The notes under the pieces were generated by a model that saw nothing but the letters and a program-made list of their open reading frames with translations, was not told the DNA's origin and made no database searches. Both the position numbers and the translations under genes were made by a program. Below, one piece after another: positions 48,060 to 57,200 of a DNA stretch of 64,000 bases. This stretch comes from Aestuariispira ectoiniformans (lineage in GTDB: Bacteria > Pseudomonadota > Alphaproteobacteria > UBA8366 > Aestuariispiraceae), in assembly GCF_025136295.1 (NCBI RefSeq), contig NZ_CP062788.1:124001-188000 (forward strand), in the 5' to 3' direction. Position 1 is the first letter of the stretch. Each line of letters starts with the position of its first letter.

Positions 48060-49205
48060 ATGACCGATAAAATCGCCACCGAACAACAAGGCGTCTCGCG
48101 TAGAACTCTGCTGAAAGGCACCACCGTTGCCGCTGGCATCGGCCTTGTGGGGTCCGGCCTGATTTCCCAGGCCAATGCGGCTACCGCACCGACAGACATC
48201 GACAGTCTGCCGCGCGTGAAACAGAAACTCGTCGCCCCGCCCTTCGTCCCCGAACATGACCAGGTTGCCAAAGGCGGCCCGAAAGTGGTCGAAGTGCGGA
48301 TGGTTATCGAAGAAAAGAAAACCGTTGTTGACGATGACGGCAACGAAACCTGGGTCTTCTCCTATGAAGGCACCGTACCGGGCCCGCTGATCGTCTGCCA
48401 CCAGGACGACTATGTCGAACTGACGCTGGTCAACCCGGCAAGCAACGAACTGGAACACAACATCGACTTCCACGCCTCCACGGGCGCATTGGGCGGCGGC
48501 GGCCTGACCCACATCACCCCGGGTGAAGAAGTCGTTCTGCGCTTCAAGGCAACCCGCGCCGGCGTCTTTGTCTATCACTGCGCGCCCGGCGGCTCCATGA
48601 TCCCCTATCACGTCGTCCACGGCATGAATGGCGCCATCATGGTATTGCCGCGCGACGGCCTGAAAGACGGCCAGGGCCGCCCGCTGAAATATGATCGCGC
48701 CTACTATGTCGGCGAGCAGGATTTCTACCTGCCGAAGGATGCAAACGGCGAATACAAGAAATATGCAACCGCATCCGAAGACTATGGCGACTGCATGGAA
48801 TCCATGGCGACACTGACGCCAAGCCACCTGGTCTTCAATGGTCGCGTCGGCGCATTGACCGGTGACAATGCCATGAAGGCAAAAGTCGGTGAAAACGTCC
48901 TGATCATCCACTCCCAGGCAAACCGCGACACCCGTCCGCACCTGATCGGCGGCCATGGTGACTATGTCTGGCCGACGGGTTCCTTCCAGGACGTTCCGGC
49001 AACGAACCTGGAGACCTGGCATATCGCAGGCGGTTCCGCTGGTGCGGCACTCTACAAATTCCGCCAGCCGGGCATCTACGCCTATGTGAACCACAACCTC
49101 ATCGAGGCCGTCGTCAAAGGGGCCACCGCGCATTTCAGCGTCGATGGCAAATGGGACGACAACCTGATGACCCAGGTATCCAAACCGCGCGCGATCACCT
49201 CGTGA
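48060..49205 (+). CDS. nirK: Copper-containing nitrite reductase NirK
   Basis: The 381-residue enzyme reduces nitrite to nitric oxide in the periplasm. A Tat-type signal (SRRTLLKG, 13-20) leads the protein. Type 1 copper ligands are His133, Cys174, His184 and Met189, and type 2 ligands are His138, His173 and His345. Asp136 and His294 fit the catalytic pair. The Cys174-His184 loop ([11 protein letters not shown]) is one residue longer than in the Alcaligenes enzyme. GGAGGAAG precedes the ATG. nirV follows, and a perfect FNR-type box lies upstream. Confidence 0.97.
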   Translation: MTDKIATEQQGVSRRTLLKGTTVAAGIGLVGSGLISQANAATAPTDIDSLPRVKQKLVAPPFVPEHDQVAKGGPKVVEVRMVIEEKKTVVDDDGNETWVFSYEGTVPGPLIVCHQDDYVELTLVNPASNELEHNIDFHASTGALGGGGLTHITPGEEVVLRFKATRAGVFVYHCAPGGSMIPYHVVHGMNGAIMVLPRDGLKDGQGRPLKYDRAYYVGEQDFYLPKDANGEYKKYATASEDYGDCMESMATLTPSHLVFNGRVGALTGDNAMKAKVGENVLIIHSQANRDTRPHLIGGHGDYVWPTGSFQDVPATNLETWHIAGGSAGAALYKFRQPGIYAYVNHNLIEAVVKGATAHFSVDGKWDDNLMTQVSKPRAITS

Positions 49206-49243
49206 CCGGCGTATAGCAATCTACCGCAGTGGAGAATAGGGTC

Positions 49244-50050
49244 ATGTGGCGCAAGGCAAGTCTGTATATCGGCGGGGTAGCGGCCTTAACGGCAATCGCA
49301 ATCACCACAGCCTCAGCCGTACTGGACAACAAGCCTGGCGCCACTGACCTTCTTCCCAACCTTGAAATGGTCGCGGTAAAGTCAGGTTCCTATAACCTGA
49401 CTATTGCCGTTGCCGGTGCTTTTGGCATCGACTATATGTCCCGCCCTGCAAAGATCGCCAGTGACTTTGAAATCAGCCGCTATGAAATCACCATTGCCCA
49501 ATGGAACCGCTGTTATCAGGCAGGCGGCTGTCCTCATGCCGCCAAGACCCGCAGCTATCAGACAGACGACCAGCCGGTCACCAATGTAAACTGGCTCGAG
49601 GCCTTTCAATTCACACGCTGGCTGTCCAGCGTTACCGGCGAAAGCTACCGCCTTCCCACGGAAGAGGAATGGGCCTATGTCGCCTTCTCCGGGACCGATG
49701 TCACGCGGGAAAAGCTTGAAAAATGGTCCTTTGAACGAAACATCACGACAACGATCGGCACCAGCCGCATGCGAAAGATCGGCGCTTTCGGCCAAACGCC
49801 CTGGGGCGTGTCGGATGTGAAAGGCAATGTCTGGGAATGGACCATGACATGCTGGTTCAATTCCGACATTGAAAACAAACATGCCCGTTCCATCAAGGAA
49901 CTTGAAGACCCTGAGCTTTGCGCCAACCGCGTTGTCCAGGGGATCGAACGCGGCCATGTTCCCTTCTTCGTCGGCGAAACCTATAGCGGCGGCTGCAGTA
50001 CGGGCCGTCCCATCGACAATATCGGCTTTCGCATCGTACGCGAGCTGTAA
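49244..50050 (+). CDS. nirV: NirV-like formylglycine-generating-enzyme family protein
   Basis: The 268-residue protein has an N-terminal membrane anchor or signal segment (ASLYIGGVAALTAIAITTASA) and a SUMF1-type domain: FEISRYEITIAQWNRCYQAGGC, YRLPTEEEWAYVAF, GNVWEWTMTCW and NIGFRIVREL. Proteins of this kind follow nirK in many denitrifiers and are called NirV. Their role is unproved but may concern NirK maturation. I used the ATG at 49244, with GGAGAATAGGG upstream. A GTG five codons earlier is possible. It starts 38 bp after nirK. Confidence 0.9.
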   Translation: MWRKASLYIGGVAALTAIAITTASAVLDNKPGATDLLPNLEMVAVKSGSYNLTIAVAGAFGIDYMSRPAKIASDFEISRYEITIAQWNRCYQAGGCPHAAKTRSYQTDDQPVTNVNWLEAFQFTRWLSSVTGESYRLPTEEEWAYVAFSGTDVTREKLEKWSFERNITTTIGTSRMRKIGAFGQTPWGVSDVKGNVWEWTMTCWFNSDIENKHARSIKELEDPELCANRVVQGIERGHVPFFVGETYSGGCSTGRPIDNIGFRIVREL

Positions 50051-50080
50051 GCCTCAACCCCCGCTACATCATTTTCAGCA

Positions 50081-51400
50081 TTATACGTAACCGGTGGAAC
50101 CGCTTGTGACGGGTGCTTTCCCGCCGACCTTGCGGCGATGGCTGATGGCCCGCTTCAGGATCAACAGCCCATGGCTCAACAGAAGCAGGGCCGATGCGCT
50201 GCCGATAAGGCTCGCCGCCCAGAGCAAGGGCAGATTTTTGAAGACACAGGCCGCCGTCACCAACACCAGTGCCGTCGTATGACAGCCGAGTTGGGCCCAA
50301 GGCACCCATTTAGCGGAAAGGGCGGTGACCAAGGCAGGCTGGCGACAGTAATGGACGGTATACATCGCCGCCAGGAAAGGCAGAATCCGGGCAATAACGG
50401 CCACCACAAAGCTGAGCAGCCAGCCGTAAAAGGCCAGGACAGCGAAAACAGACAGCCAATCCTCTCCCAGCAGTCCAAGCAGCCCGGCAATGGCAGTCAG
50501 GAGAGAAGCTGCAAGACCGCCCCAGGACAAACGACAGAGAAAGGCCGTATCCATGCCTTTACGCCGCATTCGCCCCTTCAACACCCCTTCCATGTGAAAA
50601 ACATGCAGGCCAGCAACAATGAAGGCGAGGAAGGATGCACCCAGCAGGGCAAGGTTGTTCTCTGTCACGATCCCGCCCAGGGCGACCAGGAGGCTGACGA
50701 CAGATAATGCGATTACAGGCTGTCCAATCCTGGTTCCCCGCGGCCTTGCCAGAAAAACCATCGGCAGGACGAAGGGGCTGAAACCAAGGACCAGAAAGCC
50801 CATGAAGCCATAGGTGGCAAGCAGCCCATGAACCGGGCCGGCAATGTCCGGTCGGTCCAGCCAGGGATAGACATAATTGAACCCTATGCCTGCCCCAACA
50901 GCCAGGGCCAACCCCATGCAGGCCAGCGCCAGCACGGTGCCGAGCCGTGTTTCGGGATAGTGATGGAAGTCACCATGCCGCAAGATCGGCACCAGCAATC
51001 CTATGAACAGAATGATACCGATGGCGGTCAACGCCGCGCCTGCGGCCAGGGGAAGGGTCATATATGTGCCAAGGCCGAAAATCTGCAGGCTCTGCCCCGA
51101 TGCGATCAACGCAAAAACCGTCCAGCCACCGCCTGTGCGGGGTGGCTGGCATTGGCACAACACGGGTAGCATCTGGAAGCAGGCCCCGATTGCAATCGGC
51201 AGCAGCGTACCACCGGTCATCGCGTGCAGGGCCGCAAAGGCCGGGCCCGGCCCGATCGTGGCAAAGAGTGCATCCTCCCCCGCCACTCCCAACAGGACCC
51301 AGGCCACCAAATGCCCGACCAGCCCCAATCCGAAGAAAGAACAGATCAGGGCGGGGCGGTTCAGGGAGGGTCCAATATTGGACAGGGGAATTGACGTCAC
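50081..51400 (-). CDS. Multi-pass membrane protein of the denitrification island
   Basis: The 439-residue protein has about twelve membrane helices. Histidines lie near several helix ends (AALHAMTGG, GPVHGLLATYG, AGLHVFHMEG, YTVHYCRQP), so haem or copper binding is conceivable. I do not recognise a named family with confidence. It is somewhat like the NnrS group in size and setting, but the NnrS signature is not obvious. Its start overlaps the DUF2249 gene stop by 4 bp, so the two are coupled, and an FNR-type box precedes the pair. Confidence 0.7.
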   Translation of the reverse strand: MTSIPLSNIGPSLNRPALICSFFGLGLVGHLVAWVLLGVAGEDALFATIGPGPAFAALHAMTGGTLLPIAIGACFQMLPVLCQCQPPRTGGGWTVFALIASGQSLQIFGLGTYMTLPLAAGAALTAIGIILFIGLLVPILRHGDFHHYPETRLGTVLALACMGLALAVGAGIGFNYVYPWLDRPDIAGPVHGLLATYGFMGFLVLGFSPFVLPMVFLARPRGTRIGQPVIALSVVSLLVALGGIVTENNLALLGASFLAFIVAGLHVFHMEGVLKGRMRRKGMDTAFLCRLSWGGLAASLLTAIAGLLGLLGEDWLSVFAVLAFYGWLLSFVVAVIARILPFLAAMYTVHYCRQPALVTALSAKWVPWAQLGCHTTALVLVTAACVFKNLPLLWAASLIGSASALLLLSHGLLILKRAISHRRKVGGKAPVTSGSTGYV

Positions 51401-51972
51401 GAAAGGGTATCTCTTGTCAAACGCAGGATGGATTCATTCGGTTGGTCGGTCACCAACTGCCATTGAACATGGCGCTCTTCCAGTTCGGGCAGCAGGTGCA
51501 CCGGAAAATGCGGTGTGTGTACGAAGACCGCTCCCTCATGCGCGCCGCTGTCCAGAAACTCCAGAATCGCGATCATCGGCATGGGGGGTGGCATCTGCCG
51601 GACATCCATATGCAGTTCCTCGCCCTCAAGCCAGAAACGCTCTCCTTCATCACTGTCGAGGGTCTCGGAGGGGCGTATTCCACCCTCGTCCGCCGCAGCC
51701 CTTCGAACACGCAATATCGTCTTTCCCGTGCAATCCTCGGACGTCCAGCAGTCATAGCCGCCGCGTTCCAGGGCACGGATCAAGGGCGACGGGTCGAAGG
51801 ACGAGCGCAAAACCCCTCCTCCGTCCGCACCAAGATCGGCCAGGTGGTCCTGTACGATCGTCAGGGGAAACTCTCCGGCCCGCAACAAGGCGTCCGCGTC
51901 CAGATCGAATGCCGGCGCGGTATCTACTTGGCTCACCCAGTCGGGTTTTGGGACATGTCGCGTATCAGTCAT
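51397..51972 (-). CDS. Tandem DUF2249 protein
   Basis: The 191-residue protein appears to hold two DUF2249-like (TusA/SirA-like fold) units. The second is clear: LHMDVRQMPPPMPMIAILEFL and then VFVHTPHFPVHLLPELEERHVQWQL. The first (FDLDADALLRAGEFPLTIVQDHLADL) is degenerate. DUF2249 proteins occur in denitrification and nitric-oxide clusters, but their role is unknown. The ATG at 51972 is preferred over a TTG two codons earlier. It heads a two-gene unit behind the box at 52008. Confidence 0.8.
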   Translation of the reverse strand: MTDTRHVPKPDWVSQVDTAPAFDLDADALLRAGEFPLTIVQDHLADLGADGGGVLRSSFDPSPLIRALERGGYDCWTSEDCTGKTILRVRRAAADEGGIRPSETLDSDEGERFWLEGEELHMDVRQMPPPMPMIAILEFLDSGAHEGAVFVHTPHFPVHLLPELEERHVQWQLVTDQPNESILRLTRDTLS

Positions 51973-52007
51973 ACGCAATAGCTTAGCGCCCGACAGGGTC
52001 TTTTGCT

Positions 52008-52021
52008 TTGTCTTACGTCAA
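52008..52021 (-). promoter_or_regulatory. FNR/Dnr-type box upstream of the DUF2249 pair
   Basis: TTGTC-TTAC-GTCAA keeps both outer TTG and CAA elements and is a perfect palindrome at its arms except for the centre. It starts 36 bp before the DUF2249 ATG. This is close for a class II site, so the leader would be very short. Confidence 0.55.
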
Positions 52022-52031
52022 AAAGAAGTTC

Positions 52032-52757
52032 TCAAAGGCTGGCGAAGGAACGCCGCCCGCCAAAGGATTCGCAATAGTCGCGGAGACCTTCGATATCCTC
52101 GACCTGAACGTCATTGCCACGACAGATGATCCCCGCAGGCTCGAGACGCCGCAAGACGCGCGACAGGGTGGCGGGATCAACGCCGATCCGCCCGGCGATC
52201 AGTTGTTTATGCAACGGAAGCTGCCCCTTACCCTGCCAGTCCGTGACCTCATAGACCGTCAGCAGATAAGACGCCAGACGTTGCGCCGGAGACTGGGTGC
52301 GCAGTCGAAGCACCTCTTCCGTCAGGAAGGTCTGATGCGCGGCAAGCGCCTCGAACATCTCGACCAGCAATTCGGGACGGTCGCCAATCACGCTCATCAG
52401 ACGGGCCTTGTCGATACGCACCAGAACCGTATCCGCCTGCGCCTCCGCATTGACCGGGAAACGGCCGGACCCGAACATGGCGGCTTCGGCAAAGCTTTCA
52501 CCGGCGCGAATGATGCGAACCACGCCCTCGCTGCCGTCTTCGGTCAGAACCAGAAGATGAACCGCCCCCTGCAACACGGCATAGAAGCAATCAGCCTCGT
52601 CCCCCGCATTGAACAGCAGTGTCTCCGTACCGTATTCCTGCACGCTGTCGGACGCCAGAAGGTCCTGCAGGCAGTCCACATCCACATGGGAAAACAGCGG
52701 GATTTCCTTTAATCCTTCAAAATCCACTGCTTCCGGGGTCCGGTAAATTGCATTCAT
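52032..52757 (-). CDS. Crp/Fnr-family regulator (Dnr-like)
   Basis: The 241-residue protein has a cyclic-nucleotide-binding-like domain (about 20-140) and a helix-turn-helix domain (KQLIAGRIGVDPATLSRVLRRLEPAG). It lacks the N-terminal cysteine cluster of FNR, so it is more like Dnr or NnrR, which sense nitric oxide through haem. The recognition helix PATLSRVLRRLE carries the Ser-Arg pair for TTGAT sites, and its targets may be the boxes in this island. Its ATG overlaps the stop of the previous regulator gene. Confidence 0.85.
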   Translation of the reverse strand: MNAIYRTPEAVDFEGLKEIPLFSHVDVDCLQDLLASDSVQEYGTETLLFNAGDEADCFYAVLQGAVHLLVLTEDGSEGVVRIIRAGESFAEAAMFGSGRFPVNAEAQADTVLVRIDKARLMSVIGDRPELLVEMFEALAAHQTFLTEEVLRLRTQSPAQRLASYLLTVYEVTDWQGKGQLPLHKQLIAGRIGVDPATLSRVLRRLEPAGIICRGNDVQVEDIEGLRDYCESFGGRRSFASL

Positions 52758-53473
52758 TTCACATTCTCCAGATCGCCCCAGTCAATACCGCAGAATTCTG
52801 CCAGTTTCGCAATATCCCCGATATGAACCACGCGATGGCCTTCCGTGCGGATATCGGCCTTCTCAAGCTTTGCAAAGGAACGGGACAGGGTTTCCGGTGA
52901 CATGGCAAGTTTGTCCGCAACATCCTGCTTCCGGTATGGCAGTTTGATTGTTGCCGCCCCTTCGTTCTGATCACTGAGGCTGAGCAGCAGCATGCCCAAG
53001 CGCTGTGCGGTATTTTTCAGCTTCAGTTCCGTGACCTGCTGCAGCAAACGGCGCAAATTGGCGGAAATAATGGCAAGCGTCGCCAGGGCGTTTTCAGGAT
53101 CATTGGCCAGTTGCCGATGGATTGCCGCCCCCGGCAGGCAAAGCAGACGCACCCGGCTCAACGCCACTGCGCGGGTCATCGAAACGGCCCCTCGCGTCAG
53201 CGCGCTTTCGCCAAAGACAGCCCCTTTGTCCAGCACTTCAACGGTTTCACCGCTGCCCCCGTCATCCACCAGCATCAGCTTCACATGGCCGGCAGTAATT
53301 TTCAGGAGATCGGCGGACTGGTCGCCCGCATCGACGATAACATCGCCCGGCGCATATTCCCGGATACTCGCCGACTTCTGCAATTCGGCCCAAAGGGCCT
53401 CCGGCAGCAGGCCGCCACGGGCATTACCGCTATTTTTTGGGGATACTGCTTCCACGCTCTCGTCCTTCGCCAC
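52754..53473 (-). CDS. Second Crp/Fnr-family regulator
   Basis: The protein of about 239 residues has the same fold: a sensor domain with APGDVIVDAGDQSADLLKITAGHVKL and FGESALTRG, then a helix-turn-helix region (KQDVADKLAMSPETLSRSFAKLEKADI). It too lacks an FNR cysteine cluster. The start is doubtful. A GTG at 53512 lies inside a hairpin, and I prefer the GTG at 53473 just after it, although neither has a good ribosome site. It is translated before, and overlaps, the Dnr-like gene. Confidence 0.8.
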   Translation of the reverse strand: MAKDESVEAVSPKNSGNARGGLLPEALWAELQKSASIREYAPGDVIVDAGDQSADLLKITAGHVKLMLVDDGGSGETVEVLDKGAVFGESALTRGAVSMTRAVALSRVRLLCLPGAAIHRQLANDPENALATLAIISANLRRLLQQVTELKLKNTAQRLGMLLLSLSDQNEGAATIKLPYRKQDVADKLAMSPETLSRSFAKLEKADIRTEGHRVVHIGDIAKLAEFCGIDWGDLENVK

Positions 53474-53485
53474 ACAACAGACAAC

Positions 53486-53510
53486 GGTGCGGATTATGAC
53501 AATCCGCACC
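53486..53510 (-). promoter_or_regulatory. Stem-loop between norF and the regulator genes
   Basis: GGTGCGGATT (53486-53495) and AATCCGCACC (53501-53510) form a perfect 10-bp stem with a 5-nt loop. The following minus-strand sequence GTTGTCTGTTG has few consecutive T. It may end or attenuate the norCBQDEF transcript before the regulators, or serve as an operator. Confidence 0.55.
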
Positions 53511-53543
53511 ACATTTGTGCAGTGATTTTATCAACTATTTAGA

Positions 53544-53834
53544 TCACAACCATTGATCCAGAACATATATCCCCCAAAGAATACCGCACAAACACCAGAT
53601 GGACAGTCCGAAACCGGCACGCCAGGCCGCCGAGGAATGGCGCAGCCCCAGATAGACGTTCAAAATCTGATGGGCCTTGATTGTCGTCACCACCATCACA
53701 AGGGCGAACAGCAGCGGCCCAAGGGTCGTCATCGCCCCGGTTTCGGCCTTACCGCCAACGATCGAGACCATGGTCAAGCCAACCAGAAGCCCCCAGGCGG
53801 CAAACAATCTCTTTTTCCCAACATTCGCTGCCAT
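53544..53834 (-). CDS. norF: NorF-like / cytochrome oxidase subunit IV family protein
   Basis: The 96-residue protein has three membrane helices (LFAAWGLLVGLTMVSIVGG, LGPLLFALVMVVTTIKAHQIL, AGFGLSIWCLCGILWGIYVL). It matches the small subunit-IV-like protein called NorF in nor operons. It is not catalytic but helps nitric oxide reductase activity in other species. GAGGCGGAAAA precedes the ATG. The gene is ten bases after norE. Confidence 0.8.
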   Translation of the reverse strand: MAANVGKKRLFAAWGLLVGLTMVSIVGGKAETGAMTTLGPLLFALVMVVTTIKAHQILNVYLGLRHSSAAWRAGFGLSIWCLCGILWGIYVLDQWL

Positions 53835-53843
53835 TTTTCCGCC

Positions 53844-54425
53844 TCACCGCATCAGATAGACGACCGGGTACAGGATCACCCAGATCAGATCGACCATGTG
53901 CCAGAAGGCCGTCACGGTCACCACATTGCTGGTCGAACATCGCCACATGGCAATCCCCATCAGGATCAGACCAAAAACCACATGCAGGGCATGAAACCCC
54001 GTCAGCAGATAGAACAGGGTGAAGAAGGTATTGGTTTCGATGCCGATCCCCGATGCCGCCTTGTCACCATATTCCACCGCTTTCAAGGTCAGGAAGACCA
54101 AGCCACCGCCACAGGCCGCCAACAGCCACAAACGGCAGCCCCGCCGGTCGCCCTGCATGATTCTGGGCACGGCCAGGGCGGCGAACAGGCCGCTTGTCAC
54201 CAGAACCATGGTGTTCAATCCCCCCATCAACCGGGAAAGATGGGCCTGGGATTGGGCAAAGAGATCCGGTTCCAACAGGCGGTTTGTCGCAAAGATCACG
54301 AAAAAGGCCCCGAAGACCGCCAGTTCACTGATGATCAGAATCCACATCATCGGATTTCCGGGAAGCCGATCCAACGCCCCCCAGCCACCCTCTTCCAGTT
54401 CGGTGCTTTGGTCCGCCATGGTCAT
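53844..54425 (-). CDS. norE: NorE, cytochrome c oxidase subunit III-like protein
   Basis: The 193-residue protein has five membrane helices and the subunit III features GNPMMWILIISELAVFGAFFVIF, ETNTFFTLFYLLTGFHALHVVFGL and TAFWHMVDLIWVILYPVVYL. It belongs to the NorE group, an accessory of the cytochrome-c-dependent nitric oxide reductase. Its start overlaps the norD stop (ATGA), so the two are translationally coupled. Confidence 0.88.
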   Translation of the reverse strand: MTMADQSTELEEGGWGALDRLPGNPMMWILIISELAVFGAFFVIFATNRLLEPDLFAQSQAHLSRLMGGLNTMVLVTSGLFAALAVPRIMQGDRRGCRLWLLAACGGGLVFLTLKAVEYGDKAASGIGIETNTFFTLFYLLTGFHALHVVFGLILMGIAMWRCSTSNVVTVTAFWHMVDLIWVILYPVVYLMR

Positions 54426-56365
54426 ACCTTCGTCAACTGCCGGTATATCCGGGGAAGGCTTGCGGCCAATTTGTCCGCATGACTGACGATCTGGTAGGCG
54501 CCGCGCCCGAATATATAGGGGAAATAGTCCTGCGCCTTCTGGTCGACCGTCACCCCGAAAACGATCAGGCCCATGCGTTTCGCTTCCTGGATTGCCTTGC
54601 GCGCATCCTCCACACCATAGCGGCCTTCGTAATGATCCACGTCATTGGGTTTGCCGTCGGTGATCACCAAAAGAAGCTTTTGCTGGTTGGGACGTTCCGC
54701 CAGTTCTTCCGCCGCCAGACGGACAGCCGCCCCTATACGGGTATAAAAACCGGGTTTCAGCGCCGCAATCCGACGCCGGACCACAGGTGAAAAGCTTTCC
54801 CCGAAGGATTTCACCCGTTCGACACGGACGTAGTTCCGCTTGCGGGAGGTGAAGGTATTGATGGCAAAATCATCTCCGCAGGCCTCCAGCCCGAAGGCAA
54901 AAGTCTCCAGGGCCTCCTTTTCCACGTCGATCACCCGGCGGTTGCTCAGCCAGCTATCGGTGGATAGCGAAACATCCACCAGCACCGATACGGCAAGGTC
55001 CCTGCTCGCCACCCGGCTTTGGCAATAAAGCCGGTCAGACGCCGTGCCCATGGCGGCCAGTTCCGCCCGGGCGCGAACCGCCTCTTCGATATCGATTTCC
55101 GCCCCATCGGGTTGCCTGCGGAAGGTTTCACGCTGTGTCTGAAGGGCCTCGAACTGACGCCTGACCTGGCGAATGCGGCGGACGGCGGCCTCATCCGGCT
55201 GCCAGATATCGTCGCTGTCCTCCGCCGCGGTCCGCACCACAACAGCACAATGGTTAGGCAGATATTTTGCCTTTCGGTAATGCCATTCCGGCACCGTGCG
55301 CACCGCTGTCAGCCGGGTCTCGTCCACCTCATCGCTGGGCAGGTCCAGATCCATTTTCAGACGCGAGGCAGGTTTCTGGTCGTGTTTGGCCAGGGTGAGC
55401 TGATCCAGATCGTCGGCGGCCTGCAAGGCATCGTCGATATCGTCGTCATCCACGTTGCGGTTCAGGTTCAACATATCCACGACGGCCAGCAGCTTGTCAT
55501 AGATATGCAGGGCAAAGCCATCGTCCCGTTCCGCCTGATCAAGCTCGCGCCGCTGTGCCCGGCGTTTCTGGTTGGACGGATCGTTACCGGACTGGCCATC
55601 CTCCGGCATCTCGTCATCCTCATCGCCGGTCGACGGCAAAGAGGGAGCCTTTTCAAGCGCCTCGCCCCACAGGGGAACCGGCAGGAAGGTGCGATAACGG
55701 CCCGCCGTTTTGATACTGTCTGCACCACCGGTCACAATTCCCCACATGGCATGCGCCAAAGGATTATCCGGCAGGTCATCACCCAGCATATGGCGGATGA
55801 CCTGTTCAACCGCCTGTTCCGTTGGCGGCAACGGACGGTTCGGGCGAAGCCGAAGATGGGCCGCCGCCAACAGGTCCCGGATCGGACGCAGGCCCGGGAA
55901 CCGATTCAAGGCCTTGTCGGTCGCCGCATGGATTGCACGCAGCAGCGCGAGGTCTTCTGTCAGCCCCCTATTGCCGCCACGAGCCGTCGGCAAGGGTGCG
56001 GAGGCAAAATAGGCGGCGAGCCAGAAATAGAGTTTCCGGTTCAACTCTTTCGACGGAAAAGCCATCACCCGATCCGGCAGGCGCATCGTAACACCGTCAT
56101 AGGTGGGCCGGGGCAGACGTTCCCCGTCCGACCCCAGTTTCTGCCGGAAGGTCAGACGGTGGCCGGACCGTTCCTGCCCGGCCGCGGCGATCTCGACACC
56201 GCCGGAACCGCCAAGTGCCCGGAAGAAAACGGCCAACGCGTTTTTCACGTCGTCAAGGGCCACCGCATCTTCCTGAAAACGGGTAAAGCTGTCCACATCG
56301 GCGACCATCCGGTCCCAATGCTTGCCTACGAATTCCTCAACTTCCAGAATATCCAGGATCGACAT
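54422..56365 (-). CDS. norD: NorD, von Willebrand A-domain activation protein
   Basis: The 647-residue protein ends in a vWA domain with the metal-ion site D-x-S-x-S (LVDVSLSTDSW) and VITDGKPNDVDHYEGRYGVED. The middle is acidic and carries a QKRRAQRRELDQAERD patch. With the AAA+ protein NorQ it is thought to insert the non-haem iron of NorB. AGGGGGAGGTGA precedes the ATG. Confidence 0.93.
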   Translation of the reverse strand: MSILDILEVEEFVGKHWDRMVADVDSFTRFQEDAVALDDVKNALAVFFRALGGSGGVEIAAAGQERSGHRLTFRQKLGSDGERLPRPTYDGVTMRLPDRVMAFPSKELNRKLYFWLAAYFASAPLPTARGGNRGLTEDLALLRAIHAATDKALNRFPGLRPIRDLLAAAHLRLRPNRPLPPTEQAVEQVIRHMLGDDLPDNPLAHAMWGIVTGGADSIKTAGRYRTFLPVPLWGEALEKAPSLPSTGDEDDEMPEDGQSGNDPSNQKRRAQRRELDQAERDDGFALHIYDKLLAVVDMLNLNRNVDDDDIDDALQAADDLDQLTLAKHDQKPASRLKMDLDLPSDEVDETRLTAVRTVPEWHYRKAKYLPNHCAVVVRTAAEDSDDIWQPDEAAVRRIRQVRRQFEALQTQRETFRRQPDGAEIDIEEAVRARAELAAMGTASDRLYCQSRVASRDLAVSVLVDVSLSTDSWLSNRRVIDVEKEALETFAFGLEACGDDFAINTFTSRKRNYVRVERVKSFGESFSPVVRRRIAALKPGFYTRIGAAVRLAAEELAERPNQQKLLLVITDGKPNDVDHYEGRYGVEDARKAIQEAKRMGLIVFGVTVDQKAQDYFPYIFGRGAYQIVSHADKLAASLPRIYRQLTKV

Positions 56366-56383
56366 GACCGATCACCTCCCCCT

Positions 56384-57166
56384 TCAACCAACGGTAACGC
56401 GTACCGCCTCCATCAGACCGGCCTTCACATCCGGCTCATCGGTCAAAGGTTCGATCATGGCGTGCAGCACGGCATCGTCGAATTTCATACCGTCGCGGAT
56501 CAGGGTCGCGCAGTAGATCATCAGACGCGTGGACACACCCTCTTCCAGATCCTGGCCTTTCATGGCCCGCAGTTGTGCGGCCAGCTGCACCAGGGTTGCG
56601 GCACGGGCCTCATCCAACCCGCTTTCACGGGCGACAACCTTGATTTCCACCTCCGCTGGCGGGAAGTCGAATTCGATACCGAGAAACCGCTGTCGGGTAC
56701 TGGGTTTCAGGGATTTCATAACATTCTGATAGCCGGGGTTATAACTCACCACCAGCATGAAATTATCGGGGGCCTGAAGGGTCTCCCCGGTGCGTTCCAG
56801 GGTCAGGATACGCCGGTCGTCGGTCAGCGGGTGCAGCACGACGGTCACGTCCTTGCGCGCCTCAACAACCTCGTCCAGATAACAGATACCGCCTTCACGC
56901 ACGGCGCGGGTCAACGGGCCATCGGCCCAGACTGTGTCACCGCCCTTCAACAGATAACGCCCGGTCAGGTCTGCCGCGGTCAGATCATCATGGCAGGCAA
57001 CGGTGTGCAGCGGCAGTCCAAGGCGTTCGGCCATATGGCAGACAAAGCGCGTCTTGCCACAGCCGGTCGGCCCTTTCAGCAGCATCGGCAGCTTGTTGCG
57101 GAAGGCATGTTCAAACAGGGAAACCTCATTGCCGTTCGCCGCATAGTAGGGAAGCGCATTTGTCAT
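56384..57166 (-). CDS. norQ: NorQ, AAA+ ATPase (MoxR/CbbQ type)
   Basis: The 260-residue protein has Walker A (GPTGCGKT), Walker B (GICYLDEVVEARKD) and sensor motifs, and belongs to the CbbQ/NirQ/NorQ group. It should form a hexamer and activate NorBC together with NorD. The ATG at 57166 gives the family-typical start MTNALPYYAANGNEVSLFEHAF. A longer frame back to 57253 would run through the norB-norQ hairpin. Confidence 0.92.
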   Translation of the reverse strand: MTNALPYYAANGNEVSLFEHAFRNKLPMLLKGPTGCGKTRFVCHMAERLGLPLHTVACHDDLTAADLTGRYLLKGGDTVWADGPLTRAVREGGICYLDEVVEARKDVTVVLHPLTDDRRILTLERTGETLQAPDNFMLVVSYNPGYQNVMKSLKPSTRQRFLGIEFDFPPAEVEIKVVARESGLDEARAATLVQLAAQLRAMKGQDLEEGVSTRLMIYCATLIRDGMKFDDAVLHAMIEPLTDEPDVKAGLMEAVRVTVG

Positions 57167-57200
57167 TTTTTTCTGTCCCGTTGGCTTGAGATATTGGGAA

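Noticed and set aside
53521-53534. TTGATAAAATCACT on the minus strand as a third FNR-type box before the regulator genes
   Set aside because: The arms TGAT and ATCA are separated by three bases, not four. With the usual spacing the right half does not match.
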